From: Afipia massiliensis
GTDB lineage: Bacteria > Pseudomonadota > Alphaproteobacteria > Rhizobiales > Xanthobacteraceae
Assembly (NCBI RefSeq): GCF_014203115.1
Contig: NZ_JACHIJ010000003.1
Location: 717,501 to 781,500 of the forward strand
Direction: 5' to 3'
DNA length: 64,000 nucleotides
Positions 47,735 to 57,140 of the stretch are shown one piece after another. Position 1 is the stretch's first letter. The number at the start of each line of letters is the position of its first letter. The notes below the pieces were generated by a model. That model made no database searches. It worked only from the letters and a program-made list of their open reading frames with translations, and was not told the origin of the DNA. The position numbers and the translations under genes were made by a program.

Positions 47735-50169
47735 AGCTCTACGAGAAATATTCTGAAGGAGGTTATCACTCCAGCATCGCTTCGACCTTCAACGTCGATT
47801 TCGATGCCTACGAAACGATTGTCCTCTCCAGGCTTCGCGGCACGGGGTGCCGCAACAATATGCTGCTCTGCGACAGCCGGATGGTGACGGCCTCCCTTGA
47901 CGGGGCCTTCCGGCTACCACGTTACGCCGGGCGTCTCTATTCGGTCTCAGGCGCGCAGGGCGAACGCGCAGGCGGCGTCTTCCATCCAAAACTGCTTATT
48001 CAACTTGGGCGTCAAAAAGGGCGACTGCTCATCGGGTCGGCCAATCTCACGGCCAGCGGGATCGCAGGCAATCTCGAAATTGTCAGCGAATTGCGAGCAA
48101 CGGCCGAGCCGAGCGGTGAGCGAGAGATTCTGCGCCAGGCGTTTGATTATCTGCTTCGTCATCTTGACCATGGCGACCCAACGGTGGAGGCGCAGCTGGA
48201 ATTTATGCGGCGGCGTACCCCTTGGCTCTCCGAGACGGAGCCCGCCCTGGGAGCCGTCTCGCTGGCCGACAAAACGCTGGCGGCTTTCCTCGCGAGCGGC
48301 GCGGACGAGACGTTGGCCGATCGCCTTGTCGGTCTTGTCCATGAACCCATCCATCGCCTGATTATCATCAGTCCATATTGGGATGAGCAACTCGCCGCGC
48401 TTCAGCATCTAACGTCAGCGTGGAAGCCGGCTGAGGTTTCCGTGTTGGTCGACAAGGAAGTGACCGCGTTCCCGCCGCTGCCGCCTACGCTTTCGCCGAT
48501 GTTACGCCTCTTTGATCGCGGCAAGGCATTCAAATCGCGGTTCATCCACGCCAAGGTGATTATCGCCCAGGGCGCAAGCGCGGATCACGTCCTGTTTGGC
48601 AGCGCAAATTGCACGCTGGCGGCGCTCGGGGCGGGCGGCATACCCGGTATCAATGCGGAGGCGTCTCTTTATCGCCGGCTTCCGCCCGGTTCGGCGCTGA
48701 CCGAGCTTGATCTGACGGAAGTGTTTTCAAGCGAGCCGCTTTCGGTTGCAGATATTCCCAAACGTGAGCTTCCCGAAGACGAGCTCGAACTTGAGCGGCT
48801 TGCCTCAGCCCATCCCGGCGCGTTTCAAATTCTTGGCGATCAACTCAGCTGGCGTCCATCGCTCAACTACGCGAAGGTCGCGTGCGATCTGACCCTGCAA
48901 GATCAGAGGGGCGAAGAGATTATTGTCGACCTTGTACTGCTCCAGAGTGATGGCCCTGTGCGGAGATATCGCGTGAGCGCACTGCCGCCGGATGCTGCGC
49001 CGGTCTTCGCAAGAGCGAAGCGACCGGATGAGCAATGGTCTTCGCCCGCTATCATTACCTATCCGCAGGACATCCAAATCGCTTCGCGTGAGCGAGGACT
49101 TCGCCAATTGGAGCAGGCGCTGACCGGCTTGGAGGACACCTCCGTCGCTTCATTGCAGACGCTGGAAATCTTTGACCTGCTACGGCGGCTGGATCAGGCC
49201 GACCAGGGCGGGGAGAGCGCCGCATTTGTACCGCGCGCACACCGCGAGGCTAAGGATGCGGGCGGAACATACAACGTCTTGACCTATGAAGAGTTCTTGA
49301 ACTCCCGGCAGGACGCCGGCGCACAGTCGGGGAAGAGCCACCACACCACACTGGCTGGCAGCTCGCATTTCAGCGTTCGAAGCGTTTTGAACCGGCTGCT
49401 GGGCGGCGCAGGAGAGGCGGTTCTGGAGGTAGAAGATGAAGACGCCGGCGTTCACGATCTCACTCAAAATGATGAAGCGCCTGACGAGGTCGTTCCCGAT
49501 TCCGGCAGCACATCACACGCGGGCGGCGCGACGGCAGAGCCAACGCCATCCCTGGACGAAATCGAGCTAGCGCGACGCCGCAGCCGCCGAGCGGAGCGCG
49601 ATCGGCTGCTTAAGGCGGTTTCCCAATTCCAGATGCGTCTCAAGGAGAAGCAGGAGACTGGAAGCATTGATACGATCGAAATGCTGCGTGTCCGCCTGAT
49701 GCTAATGATCATCTGCCAGGCCGCCTATTCGGCGGACGGCAAAGCGGTGAAGCGGCTCCCGCCGGACAAGGTTCTGGCGGCTGAGGATAGTCGCAACGGT
49801 TGGACTGATATCGTCGGGCGTCTTATCTTCGCGCTGATCCACGGAGCGAACTCGCCGCTCCGGCAACTCTACTTTCAGAATATCAATGGCCAGGTGCCGG
49901 TCGATCTGCTGGAGTGCTGGGCAACGTGTTATTGGTGTGCACAGGCCTGCTTTGCCGCACCGGTGTCGGCTGCACAGCGTCAGCATATGGAGAAATACCT
50001 CCGGCCATACATAGTCGCGCTGTATCAGTTGACGCTGCCGTCCGAGGCCGAACTTCTCGGCGAAACAGTGCTCGACATCATGGATCGCATGAGCGCGGTT
50101 TACGGTCCGGCGATGGGAGTTGGGTCAGTCGCCGAAGCACATAGAGCGTCTGTGAAAGCCGCGATTTGA
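47731..50169 (+). CDS. Phospholipase D-like (HKD) protein, putative nuclease
   Basis: An 812-residue protein with two HKD-type half sites: FHPKLLIQLG then GSANLTASG (H85, K87, N105), and FIHAKVII then LFGSANCTLAALG (about H273). These match PLD-superfamily nucleases/helicase-associated PLD domains. Residues ~350-550 are beta-rich; ~600-640 is a basic helical stretch (RRSRRAERDRLLKAV); the C-terminus is helical. A role as effector nuclease of the Fic/DUF6361-like unit is likely. The Asp of the first HKD is not obvious. Confidence 0.82.
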   Translation: MKLYEKYSEGGYHSSIASTFNVDFDAYETIVLSRLRGTGCRNNMLLCDSRMVTASLDGAFRLPRYAGRLYSVSGAQGERAGGVFHPKLLIQLGRQKGRLLIGSANLTASGIAGNLEIVSELRATAEPSGEREILRQAFDYLLRHLDHGDPTVEAQLEFMRRRTPWLSETEPALGAVSLADKTLAAFLASGADETLADRLVGLVHEPIHRLIIISPYWDEQLAALQHLTSAWKPAEVSVLVDKEVTAFPPLPPTLSPMLRLFDRGKAFKSRFIHAKVIIAQGASADHVLFGSANCTLAALGAGGIPGINAEASLYRRLPPGSALTELDLTEVFSSEPLSVADIPKRELPEDELELERLASAHPGAFQILGDQLSWRPSLNYAKVACDLTLQDQRGEEIIVDLVLLQSDGPVRRYRVSALPPDAAPVFARAKRPDEQWSSPAIITYPQDIQIASRERGLRQLEQALTGLEDTSVASLQTLEIFDLLRRLDQADQGGESAAFVPRAHREAKDAGGTYNVLTYEEFLNSRQDAGAQSGKSHHTTLAGSSHFSVRSVLNRLLGGAGEAVLEVEDEDAGVHDLTQNDEAPDEVVPDSGSTSHAGGATAEPTPSLDEIELARRRSRRAERDRLLKAVSQFQMRLKEKQETGSIDTIEMLRVRLMLMIICQAAYSADGKAVKRLPPDKVLAAEDSRNGWTDIVGRLIFALIHGANSPLRQLYFQNINGQVPVDLLECWATCYWCAQACFAAPVSAAQRQHMEKYLRPYIVALYQLTLPSEAELLGETVLDIMDRMSAVYGPAMGVGSVAEAHRASVKAAI

Positions 50170-50224
50170 TGAGAGGCGAAGATCGCTTTCGGATGAACAG
50201 TGCCTCCCCGATGTCCGCACAACG

Positions 50225-51679
50225 CTAGATGTAACGAGCATAATCGGAGCTGATTTTCTCGTCGGTCACATATTTCAGAACCTCGCCCACCGCACGAGCG
50301 GCTCGGATTGGGATAGGCAGCTTCTGATTAATCTGGGTCGAGTTCCAGTTTATCTTTGTTAGCGCCAAGACCTCGCTCGCAATCTGGGCGATAGTGCTGT
50401 CACTACCTTTATATGGGCAGAGGAGTAGCGGTCGCGGATCATACATGCCCGGATACGTTCCGTAGTAGGGAATGCTGCCATTTGTATAAAGCAGCCCCTT
50501 CCCGCCGAGGTCAACGAACGTACCCCGCATGACAGGATAGTTGCCGTCCCGAAGAATTTTCACTGAATACGATTCCTGAACCCACACAAGGTCGCGAAGC
50601 TCGGCGCCGGCCTCGTCTAGTGCTTCCAGAATGCCATCTGCCTCTTCTTCACGGAACTGCGATGTCTTGAGAACGATCACGCGCGCCGGGTAATTCTTGT
50701 GATGGTTTTTGTAAGCAGCGAGCGCGTTCCTGATCAGCTGGCACGCATCGGCCTTTGTCATGTAGGGATGTCTTCCGCGGCTCTCTGTGAAGGCGCGCCT
50801 GCCTTTGAGAATGAAGCCGCGCCCTCTCTCGTCGAACATCTGTGCTGCGCTCGTAAAGAGCTGCTGGCCTCCGACTTCGCGGTAGAAGCTTACGCCGATA
50901 TAACAGGCAGTGAATTCGCCGTCGTGGGGCATCTTCCGCCAGGGAATACGTCCGGTTCCCTTGTAGTATAGGGTCGTCAGCAGATTCCAGGTCCGGCCCG
51001 CCTGGTCCTGAATTTTGCGCGCACGATTTTCCTTTATTTTGCGTGGGATCTTTGCGGCTTCGTCGAACACATCTTCCCAAACGATTTGAATGGGGAAGCT
51101 AAGGCCCATGGCTTTAGCCTTAAGCATCCCTCGGAAATCCGGCGCGTCGGAGCCGCCGCTGTCGTCTTTTTCAACGGTCGCCTTCGAATCCACCTTCGCG
51201 TTCCAGACCCTTTCAATAAGGCTGACCGGGAGGGCGACAATTGCAACATGCGGACGATGACTGCCATCATCTAGCGTTTGAAGCTGCTGTACGATTTCGT
51301 CGACCGCCATCTCAACGGCCTTGCCGTGGTTTGGCTCCTTCCGGATCTTGTCGATCTTGGACTGAGAGATCGCCGCTGTTGCGCCTTCCGCAATTTCGAA
51401 CTTGCACCGAAAGGGATTCTGGTTGCCAAGGCCAGGAAAGTCCGGATGCAGATTAGGATGCTTCTCGCCCTTTCCCTTAAAGCCCGTAGCAGCGTTGACG
51501 AAGAAGGCTTTCGTATCCTCGACGGTCTTCGAGTCTCCGACAATGGCAATGTGAACGACATCACCCAATGGGATCTGGAGCGGACCGGCCTCGAAGAGGC
51601 CAAGTCGCGGATCAGGATGGTGGTGATTGTTACCAAACTCCAGATGCGGTTCGTCGAATATCTTGGTTTCGAACTTCAT
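50225..51679 (-). CDS. Short prokaryotic Argonaute (MID-PIWI), SPARDA type
   Basis: A 484-residue MID-PIWI protein without N and PAZ domains. The N-terminal LEFGNN...[14 protein letters not shown] motif is diagnostic of short pAgos. The PIWI part has [20 protein letters not shown] and [30 protein letters not shown]. The catalytic Asp expected after the first PIWI strand is replaced (CYIGVSFY), so it is slicer-inactive as in all short pAgos. It should bind a guide and activate the effector encoded just upstream; its ATG overlaps that gene's stop by four bases. Confidence 0.92.
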   Translation of the reverse strand: MKFETKIFDEPHLEFGNNHHHPDPRLGLFEAGPLQIPLGDVVHIAIVGDSKTVEDTKAFFVNAATGFKGKGEKHPNLHPDFPGLGNQNPFRCKFEIAEGATAAISQSKIDKIRKEPNHGKAVEMAVDEIVQQLQTLDDGSHRPHVAIVALPVSLIERVWNAKVDSKATVEKDDSGGSDAPDFRGMLKAKAMGLSFPIQIVWEDVFDEAAKIPRKIKENRARKIQDQAGRTWNLLTTLYYKGTGRIPWRKMPHDGEFTACYIGVSFYREVGGQQLFTSAAQMFDERGRGFILKGRRAFTESRGRHPYMTKADACQLIRNALAAYKNHHKNYPARVIVLKTSQFREEEADGILEALDEAGAELRDLVWVQESYSVKILRDGNYPVMRGTFVDLGGKGLLYTNGSIPYYGTYPGMYDPRPLLLCPYKGSDSTIAQIASEVLALTKINWNSTQINQKLPIPIRAARAVGEVLKYVTDEKISSDYARYI

Positions 51680-52995
51680 CCGAATAGGCGCTCCTGCCCA
51701 TCGTCAAGTTCTGCCGAGGGCTTTTGAGAACCCCAAACGTCTTCGGGAACACGTGTCGAGAGCGCAACGATCGGCGGCTCGCCGAAGCGAAGGTGCACCT
51801 CGGACGAGCCACCGTCGAACAGCCCTCCCTTTTCGCGATCGAGCCGGCTGAGAAAACGATGCCACATCACAACTTGCCCCCGGATGGAAGCGCTGTTGTC
51901 GAGGCGTTTTTTTCCGGCGAGCAACGCTGCCGGGTACGAGTGAGGGAGGAAACCGTTTGTCGTGAAGAAGTATGTGGGATTGATAACGAGGTACCACTGA
52001 TCGAAAAGTCGCTCGAACCGGGGTATGAAGGCGTGGTGACGGACGAAGTCGACGCGGGTTTTGTCGGTCTTGTTCAAGGCGACGTTAACGACCTCCGTTG
52101 AAGCCTTCTTTTTCGATGCCTCATAAGAGAATGCGCGCGATATGTTCTCGGCCAGCGCTCGGAAATAATACAGCTTGCGATCCTTGTTCCACGCCAGATC
52201 CGCGCGCACCTGATGATCGAGTGCTTTTCGGAGTAGGTATGCAAAGTTATGAAGCTCTTCCTGATCCTCGTGGAAAGCTATCTCTGCGGTATCGATTGCT
52301 TCGACCTGATCGATGTCAACAATGTGTCTGCAGCTTGACTCGCGGGGATCGGCGAACGACCAGAATGTGCCGCCTTTGATCGTCCAATCAAAGCGCGCAG
52401 GTTCATCCGCATCCAGCAGCACGGAAACCGCCTTCCTCGCGTCAAGCGAAGTCGATGCGACGAAAACCTCCTGCGGCAATGTCACAGGGAGTATGTTTAC
52501 GAGCGCTTCTTCACCGCCGCCCAACGGCGGAACGTAATATCCAAATCCCGCCTTGGGCACCGTGAGGTCAGCGAGACGGTCAATGGCATTCTGATCAAGT
52601 AAGTCGCGAGTCTTGTCGAACTGCAATTTACGACCGTCGCCGTCTATGTCGAGACCGACCGCTTTCCAGAAATACGTCTCGTCCGACCTGCGGTACAAAA
52701 CGATGATGATCGGAAGGTTTGATCCGCGCCAGTAGGCCAGATCGTCCGCACGCAAGAGATAACTGAAGCCTCTGTCATCTTCTGACGCATATCTGGATGA
52801 CTCGGTGGCCTTCACCTGCACGGCGATCATCCGCGCGAGAGGCTTTCCTTTGTCCATAACTTCCGCGATGCCGTCGACTCCAGCCTCTAGCCTGGAACGG
52901 CCGTCGAACTGGAATCCCATGGTGAGGAAGCGAAGACGTACCGCCGTCTCGCCTATCTCCCCTAAAAGTTGGCTGTTCGTGATAATTTTGGACAT
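51676..52995 (-). CDS. DUF4365 (DREN)-APAZ effector of short Argonaute system
   Basis: A 439-residue protein. Residues 1-150 form a DUF4365 PD-(D/E)XK-like nuclease domain: [20 protein letters not shown] (D41), AVQVKATES (Q60, K62). The remainder fits the APAZ domain that pairs with short pAgos. DUF4365-APAZ plus short pAgo is the SPARDA arrangement, in which guide-directed recognition of invader DNA unleashes collateral DNA/RNA cleavage. ATG at 52995 chosen; a TTG 18 bp upstream is weak. No other gene precedes it, so the two form an operon at the element's right edge. Confidence 0.88.
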   Translation of the reverse strand: MSKIITNSQLLGEIGETAVRLRFLTMGFQFDGRSRLEAGVDGIAEVMDKGKPLARMIAVQVKATESSRYASEDDRGFSYLLRADDLAYWRGSNLPIIIVLYRRSDETYFWKAVGLDIDGDGRKLQFDKTRDLLDQNAIDRLADLTVPKAGFGYYVPPLGGGEEALVNILPVTLPQEVFVASTSLDARKAVSVLLDADEPARFDWTIKGGTFWSFADPRESSCRHIVDIDQVEAIDTAEIAFHEDQEELHNFAYLLRKALDHQVRADLAWNKDRKLYYFRALAENISRAFSYEASKKKASTEVVNVALNKTDKTRVDFVRHHAFIPRFERLFDQWYLVINPTYFFTTNGFLPHSYPAALLAGKKRLDNSASIRGQVVMWHRFLSRLDREKGGLFDGGSSEVHLRFGEPPIVALSTRVPEDVWGSQKPSAELDDGQERLFG

Positions 52996-53347
52996 TCTAA
53001 CATGATAGAACAAGTCAAGAACATCCGTAAGGGATTCAAATCAATTATCCGCAATATTCCGACGGCGCAGGTACCGCGCGTGTATCTGCAAGTGACATGC
53101 TGATGTGCGGTCTGACGATGACACCGCGCCAACTATGGAGAGTTCGCGCATGTCGCCTGAAACGGATGTACGAAGAAGGGATGTTTAAAGTAACCCTTTG
53201 CTAAGAGCAGCATCAATAATATGCTTATGAAGCGGCCCAATGATTCGTCATTTGGGCCTTTTTTTATTAGCACAGATTTTAGCACATAAATATTTTTACT
53301 TGAATTTGTTATAAATAAATCAATAAGTTGTGCCGTTGGCAATCTGT
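52996..53347. other. Right end of the element
   Basis: About 350 bp with no gene. It includes the promoter region of the SPARDA operon, a terminator at 53234-53265 and an AT-rich stretch to attR that probably holds integrase/excisionase arm sites. No direct-repeat arms could be identified with confidence. Confidence 0.5.
53234..53265 (+). terminator. Rho-independent terminator near right end
   Basis: GGCCCAA pairs with TTGGGCC around a ~10-base loop (ATGATTCGTC) and is followed by seven T residues. It insulates the element from the flanking DNA. Confidence 0.75.
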
Positions 53348-53393
53348 CTCATAACCTGAAGGTCATAGGTTCAAATCCTATCCCCGCAACCAA
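53348..53393 (+). other. attR, displaced end of tRNA-fMet
   Basis: A 46-bp copy of the tRNA 3' half (CTCATAACCTGAAGGTCATAGG..., ending CCGCAACCAA). T stem ATAGG/CCTAT differs from attL ACAGG/CCTGT by a paired change. There is no 5' half before it, so it is not a functional tRNA. It is followed by the terminator that would have served the original gene. Confidence 0.88.
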
Positions 53394-53424
53394 ATAAGAT
53401 GCTGAAATATCAGCATAATTTAAA

Positions 53425-53447
53425 GCCGCCCCTCGGGGCGGCTTTTT
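53425..53447 (+). terminator. Original tRNA-fMet terminator, shared with cupin gene end
   Basis: GCCGCCCC pairs with GGGGCGGC around TC, then TTTTT. It was presumably the terminator of the tRNA gene before insertion. On the minus strand it lies just after the cupin stop and is preceded by a T run in that sense (AAA on plus), so it may work both ways. Confidence 0.8.
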
Positions 53448-53466
53448 GTTTGGCCTGCGCCGGGTG

Positions 53467-53955
53467 TCAGTTGGTCTTGCCGAATTGCGGCTCACCCGGC
53501 TTGCTGAACGTATTTCCGCTGGGGCCGTATCCGGTGATCTGGATAACTGCACCTTCCTCGCGCGTGCCGTCCCAATGGACCTTGCCGTTCGGGTGCATCA
53601 TGTAGCCGCCGGTCTTGAGCGGAACAGCCTTGGCTGGTTCGAAGGCTTCGCCCGTGCCGGTGTACCAGGTGCCCGACAGCACCACGACATGGCGATCCTC
53701 CGGATGCTTGTGCGGCTTGCTCATGATGCCCGGTGGCCACTTGATGCGCAGCACGTAGATTCCGGGCTTCGACGGGTCGCCGAACAGCGTCGCCACTTCA
53801 ACGCCGACGCCGAACGGATTCTTGTATTGCTCTTCGCCCTGCTTGATTCGAAGGAAGCCATCGCTATCCGTCTCGGCCTTCGCTGCCGGATGCTGCAACA
53901 TCATCGCAGCGGCGGCGCACCCAGCGATCGTCAGCGCAGTTTTGATTTTCTTCAC
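53467..53955 (-). CDS. Secreted cupin-domain protein
   Basis: A 162-residue protein with a signal peptide (MKKIKTALTIAGCAAAAMM...AKAE). The cupin barrel carries metal ligands in HKHPEDRHVVVLSGTWYTG (motif 1) and GGYMMHPNGKVHW (motif 2). Small periplasmic cupins of this type bind metal ions; enzymatic role is unknown. First chromosomal gene right of the element, converging on the old tRNA terminator. Confidence 0.85.
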   Translation of the reverse strand: MKKIKTALTIAGCAAAAMMLQHPAAKAETDSDGFLRIKQGEEQYKNPFGVGVEVATLFGDPSKPGIYVLRIKWPPGIMSKPHKHPEDRHVVVLSGTWYTGTGEAFEPAKAVPLKTGGYMMHPNGKVHWDGTREEGAVIQITGYGPSGNTFSKPGEPQFGKTN

Positions 53956-54054
53956 AGTGGTTCTCTCCCTTGCTTTTCTTGTTATCGCGGGAGGCTAGCC
54001 TGTTCGGGCGGCGGCGAGCAATAAGCTGGAGGTCGCGTGAGCTAGGTCTTGCCG

Positions 54055-54582
54055 TCACCACGGCAGGCCGCAGAGATCGATGGTGCCTTCGCGCAGCAGG
54101 CGCTTGATCCTGAAAATGTAGGGGGCCATCGCAGTGAACGGCGCGCGGCCGCTGGGTTGCTCGGCATAAACAACGCCGTTGAATGTCTGCCAGCCGAGTT
54201 TTTCATAGAATGCATTGTTATGCGGCTCACAGAACAGCATGCCGAAATCGGTGGCGCGCTCCTCGGTCAGGGTGTGGATCGCCGCGTTGATGGCAAGTGT
54301 CGCATAGCCTCGGCCGCGGCAGTCCTCACGTGTCGCGACGCCGCCGATCCCGCCGATCGCCACCTTGCGGCCATTCCAGGTGCCGGCGCGGCTGTAAATC
54401 CCGACATGGCAGACGACATCGCCGTCCAGCTCGATCATGACCCGGAGGTCGGCATGGGCGAACACGGTGTGGCCCCACGGCGATGCTTTCACGATCTCAG
54501 GCGGCCAAACGGCCGACAACAGCGGTTTTACGGCGGGCCATGCTGTGTCACCGGTCGCGATATCGATCTCGATGCTGCTCAT
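54055..54582 (-). CDS. GNAT-family N-acetyltransferase
   Basis: A 175-residue acyl-CoA-dependent acetyltransferase. The acetyl-CoA loop is VATREDCRGRGYATLAINAA (R-G-x-G-Y/A), with IGGIGGVAT before it and AFYEKLGWQTF at the C-terminal beta-strand. Substrate unknown. ATG at 54582 gives MSSIEIDIA; a longer frame upstream lacks a ribosome site. Divergent from the MFS gene. Confidence 0.85.
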   Translation of the reverse strand: MSSIEIDIATGDTAWPAVKPLLSAVWPPEIVKASPWGHTVFAHADLRVMIELDGDVVCHVGIYSRAGTWNGRKVAIGGIGGVATREDCRGRGYATLAINAAIHTLTEERATDFGMLFCEPHNNAFYEKLGWQTFNGVVYAEQPSGRAPFTAMAPYIFRIKRLLREGTIDLCGLPW

Positions 54583-54689
54583 TCGATCGCCTCTGTTTGC
54601 GCGGCGCACATCAGCATTGTTCTCCGTGCAGATGGTAAAACGCCGATTCCGATGCAATGATAAGCGTCATATCGGGAGAATTTTCTACA

Positions 54690-55931
54690 ATGCAGGCCGC
54701 TCAGCTCAGTTCTTATCAGAAGTGGTCGATTTTGATCGGCGCGTCCGTCATGTTGAGCCTGTCGATGGGTATGCGGCAGAGCTTCGGGCTTTTCCAGCCC
54801 TCGATCCTGCATGATACCCAGATCACCAGTGCCGACTTCTCCCTGGCCACCGCGATCCAGAATATCGTCTGGGGCGTCACGCAGCCTTTCGTCGGCATCC
54901 TCGCCGACAGGTACGGGTCGCGTTACGTGATGCTCGCAGGTGTGCTGGTGTACATACTCGGCTTGGTCACCATGATTTTCTCGACCACGGCGCTGATGTT
55001 TACCTTCGGTTGCGGCATATGTGTGGGCATCGCGCTGTCCTGTACCGCCGCGAGCATGAGCATGACGGTCGCAGCGCGGGCGGTCTCCGCAGCCAAGCGC
55101 AGCGTCACCATGGGCGCGATCTCCGCCGCTGGCTCGATCGGCCTCGTCATCGCATCGCCGCTGGCGCAAACCCTGATCTCGACCGCGGGTTGGCAGATTG
55201 CGCTGGTCGGCTTCGTCGCCCTCGCTTGCGTGATGCTGCCGTCGGCATTCAGCGCTGGCGGTGCCGACAAGATCGAGCTGGATAAGGCAGACCAACTCAA
55301 TCAGTCGCTTGGCGCGGTGGTTCAGTCGGCGCTCGGACATTCCGGCTACGTGATTATGGCCGTGGCGTTCTTTGTGTGCGGGCTCCAGCTTGTCTTCATC
55401 ACGACACATCTGCCGAACTATCTTGCGATCTGCGGTCTCGATCCCTCGCTTGGCGCATCGGCGCTGGCGCTGATCGGGCTTTTCAACGTGTTCGGGTCGT
55501 ATCTTTTCGGCTGGCTCGGCGGACGTTATCCCAAGCAGCTGTTGCTGGGCGGCATTTACATCGTGCGGTCGCTGGCGATCGCGGTGTATTTCATCCTGCC
55601 CGCCACGCCTGCTTCGACGCTGATCTTCGCAGCGGTGATGGGTTCGCTCTGGCTCGGAGTGATTCCGCTGGTGAACGGGCTCGTCGCGCAGTTGTTCGGG
55701 CTCCGCTACATGGCGACCCTGACCGGCATCGCCTTCTTCAGCCATCAGGTTGGATCTTTCATTGGCGCATGGGGCAGTGGGCTGATTTTCGATCACCTCG
55801 GCAGCTATGACATGGCCTGGAAGGGCGCGGTCATCATCGGATTGATCGCAGGATCATTCCAGATGTTGATGAATGTGCGGCCGCCGAAAGCCAAGGACGA
55901 CCTGGCCGGCGCGCTCCCGAAAGCGGCATAA
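54690..55931 (+). CDS. MFS transporter, oxalate/formate-antiporter-like
   Basis: A 413-residue protein with 12 hydrophobic segments. The MFS signature between helices 2 and 3 reads GILADRYGSRYVML and its repeat between 8 and 9 reads FGWLGGRYPKQLLL. The helix 1-2 region (GMRQSFGLFQPSI) is typical of the monocarboxylate/oxalate-formate subfamily. Substrate is likely an organic acid anion (inference). ATG at 54690 with GGGAGA ten bases before; an earlier ATG at 54657 is less likely. Confidence 0.88.
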   Translation: MQAAQLSSYQKWSILIGASVMLSLSMGMRQSFGLFQPSILHDTQITSADFSLATAIQNIVWGVTQPFVGILADRYGSRYVMLAGVLVYILGLVTMIFSTTALMFTFGCGICVGIALSCTAASMSMTVAARAVSAAKRSVTMGAISAAGSIGLVIASPLAQTLISTAGWQIALVGFVALACVMLPSAFSAGGADKIELDKADQLNQSLGAVVQSALGHSGYVIMAVAFFVCGLQLVFITTHLPNYLAICGLDPSLGASALALIGLFNVFGSYLFGWLGGRYPKQLLLGGIYIVRSLAIAVYFILPATPASTLIFAAVMGSLWLGVIPLVNGLVAQLFGLRYMATLTGIAFFSHQVGSFIGAWGSGLIFDHLGSYDMAWKGAVIIGLIAGSFQMLMNVRPPKAKDDLAGALPKAA

Positions 55932-56075
55932 AAGTCCGCCAGCAAGAATGCTGCCTCCGCGAGGGGCGGCGTTGGGCTATATATTCAGCGCGGCATATCT
56001 GTTTCCCTCCCCGGGAAACCTTCTATAGTGCGCCGCGTTGACACCTCGTCACCCACAATTTCCGGAAGTAGACCC

Positions 56076-56675
56076 ATGACCTTCACGCTCCCGAATCTGC
56101 CTTATGCCCACGATGCGCTCCAGCCCTACATGTCGAAGGAGACGCTCGAGTATCATCACGACAAGCATCACCAGGCTTACGTGACCAACGGCAACAATCT
56201 GCTGAAAGGCACTGAGTTCGAGGGCAAGTCCCTTGAAGACATCGTGAAGGGTTCGTTCGGCAAGAACGCGCCGCTCTTCAACAATGCCGGTCAGCACTAC
56301 AACCATCTGCATTTCTGGAACTGGATGAAGCCTAACGGTGGCGGCGACAAGCTCCCCGGCAAGCTCGCCAAGCAGATCGATCAGGATCTCGGCGGTCTCG
56401 AAAAGTTCAAGACCGATTTCGCCGCGGCAGGCGTCGGCCAGTTCGGCTCCGGCTGGGCCTGGCTCTCGGTCAAGAACGGCAAGCTCGAAATCTCCAAGAC
56501 CCCGAACGGCGAAAGCCCGCTGGTTCACGGCGCAACGCCGATCCTCGGCGTCGACGTGTGGGAGCACTCCTACTACATCGACTACCGCAATCGCCGCCCT
56601 GATTATCTGAAGGCGTTCGTCGATCACCTCGTGAACTGGGAATACGTCGAGTCGCTGTACGCGAAAGCGGCGTAA
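56076..56675 (+). CDS. sodB: Superoxide dismutase [Fe]
   Basis: A 199-residue Fe/Mn-type SOD. Metal ligands are visible in HHDKHHQAYV (His26 region), AGQHYNHLHFW (second His), and DVWEHSYYIDY (Asp and His). GQFGSGWAWL near the C-terminal half supports the iron type. It dismutates superoxide in the cytoplasm. Start at 56076 gives the canonical MTFTLPNLPYA; GGAAG precedes it. A terminator follows 18 bp after the stop. Confidence 0.95.
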   Translation: MTFTLPNLPYAHDALQPYMSKETLEYHHDKHHQAYVTNGNNLLKGTEFEGKSLEDIVKGSFGKNAPLFNNAGQHYNHLHFWNWMKPNGGGDKLPGKLAKQIDQDLGGLEKFKTDFAAAGVGQFGSGWAWLSVKNGKLEISKTPNGESPLVHGATPILGVDVWEHSYYIDYRNRRPDYLKAFVDHLVNWEYVESLYAKAA

Positions 56676-56691
56676 CCACTGCAATCAACCG

Positions 56692-56719
56692 AGGGGTCGC
56701 ATTTCGCGGCCCCTTTTTT
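56692..56719 (+). terminator. Terminator after sodB
   Basis: GGGGTCGC pairs with GCGGCCCC (one G-T pair) around ATTTC, followed by TTTTTT. Confidence 0.8.
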
Positions 56720-56743
56720 GAGACGATGTCCCAATCGGCCTGA

Positions 56744-57124
56744 ATGTTGGTGAACTATCTTCTTGTCTTTGTCGGTGGTGGGCTGGGCGCGTCGCTTCGG
56801 CATGCGGTCAATGTCGGCTGCGCTCGCGCGTGGGGTCTCAACTTTCCCTACGGGACTTTCCTGATCAACATCACGGGCTCGCTGGTGATGGGTCTCATCG
56901 CCGGCTATCTCGCTTTCAAGGGCGATGCGTCGCAGCCGTGGCGGCTGTTCATCATGACCGGTATCCTCGGCGGCTACACCACGTTTTCGGCGTTCTCGCT
57001 GGATGCGGTCACGCTCTATGAGCGCGGCGAGATGGGAATGGCGCTGTTCTACGTTGTGGGATCGGTGGTGCTGTCGATCGCGGGGCTGGTGGCAGGCCTC
57101 GCGCTGGTGCGGCATTTCGCGTGA
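56744..57124 (+). CDS. crcB: Fluoride channel CrcB/Fluc
   Basis: A 126-residue, four-helix membrane protein. Diagnostic GGLGASLRH near the N-terminus, NITGSLVMGL and GGYTTFSAFSLD (pore motif) are all present. Dual-topology dimers export fluoride and prevent its toxicity. No fluoride riboswitch is evident in the short leader after the sodB terminator. The downstream permease gene starts 17 bp after its stop, so they may be co-transcribed. Confidence 0.93.
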   Translation: MLVNYLLVFVGGGLGASLRHAVNVGCARAWGLNFPYGTFLINITGSLVMGLIAGYLAFKGDASQPWRLFIMTGILGGYTTFSAFSLDAVTLYERGEMGMALFYVVGSVVLSIAGLVAGLALVRHFA

Positions 57125-57140
57125 GAGCAAGAGACCGTTT

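Noticed and set aside
53348..53393. Second tRNA-Met gene
   Set aside because: Only the 3' half is present; there is no acceptor 5' strand or D arm before it. It is the attR site.
56720..56743. Fluoride riboswitch before crcB
   Set aside because: Only 24 bp lie between the sodB terminator and crcB; no riboswitch fold fits.
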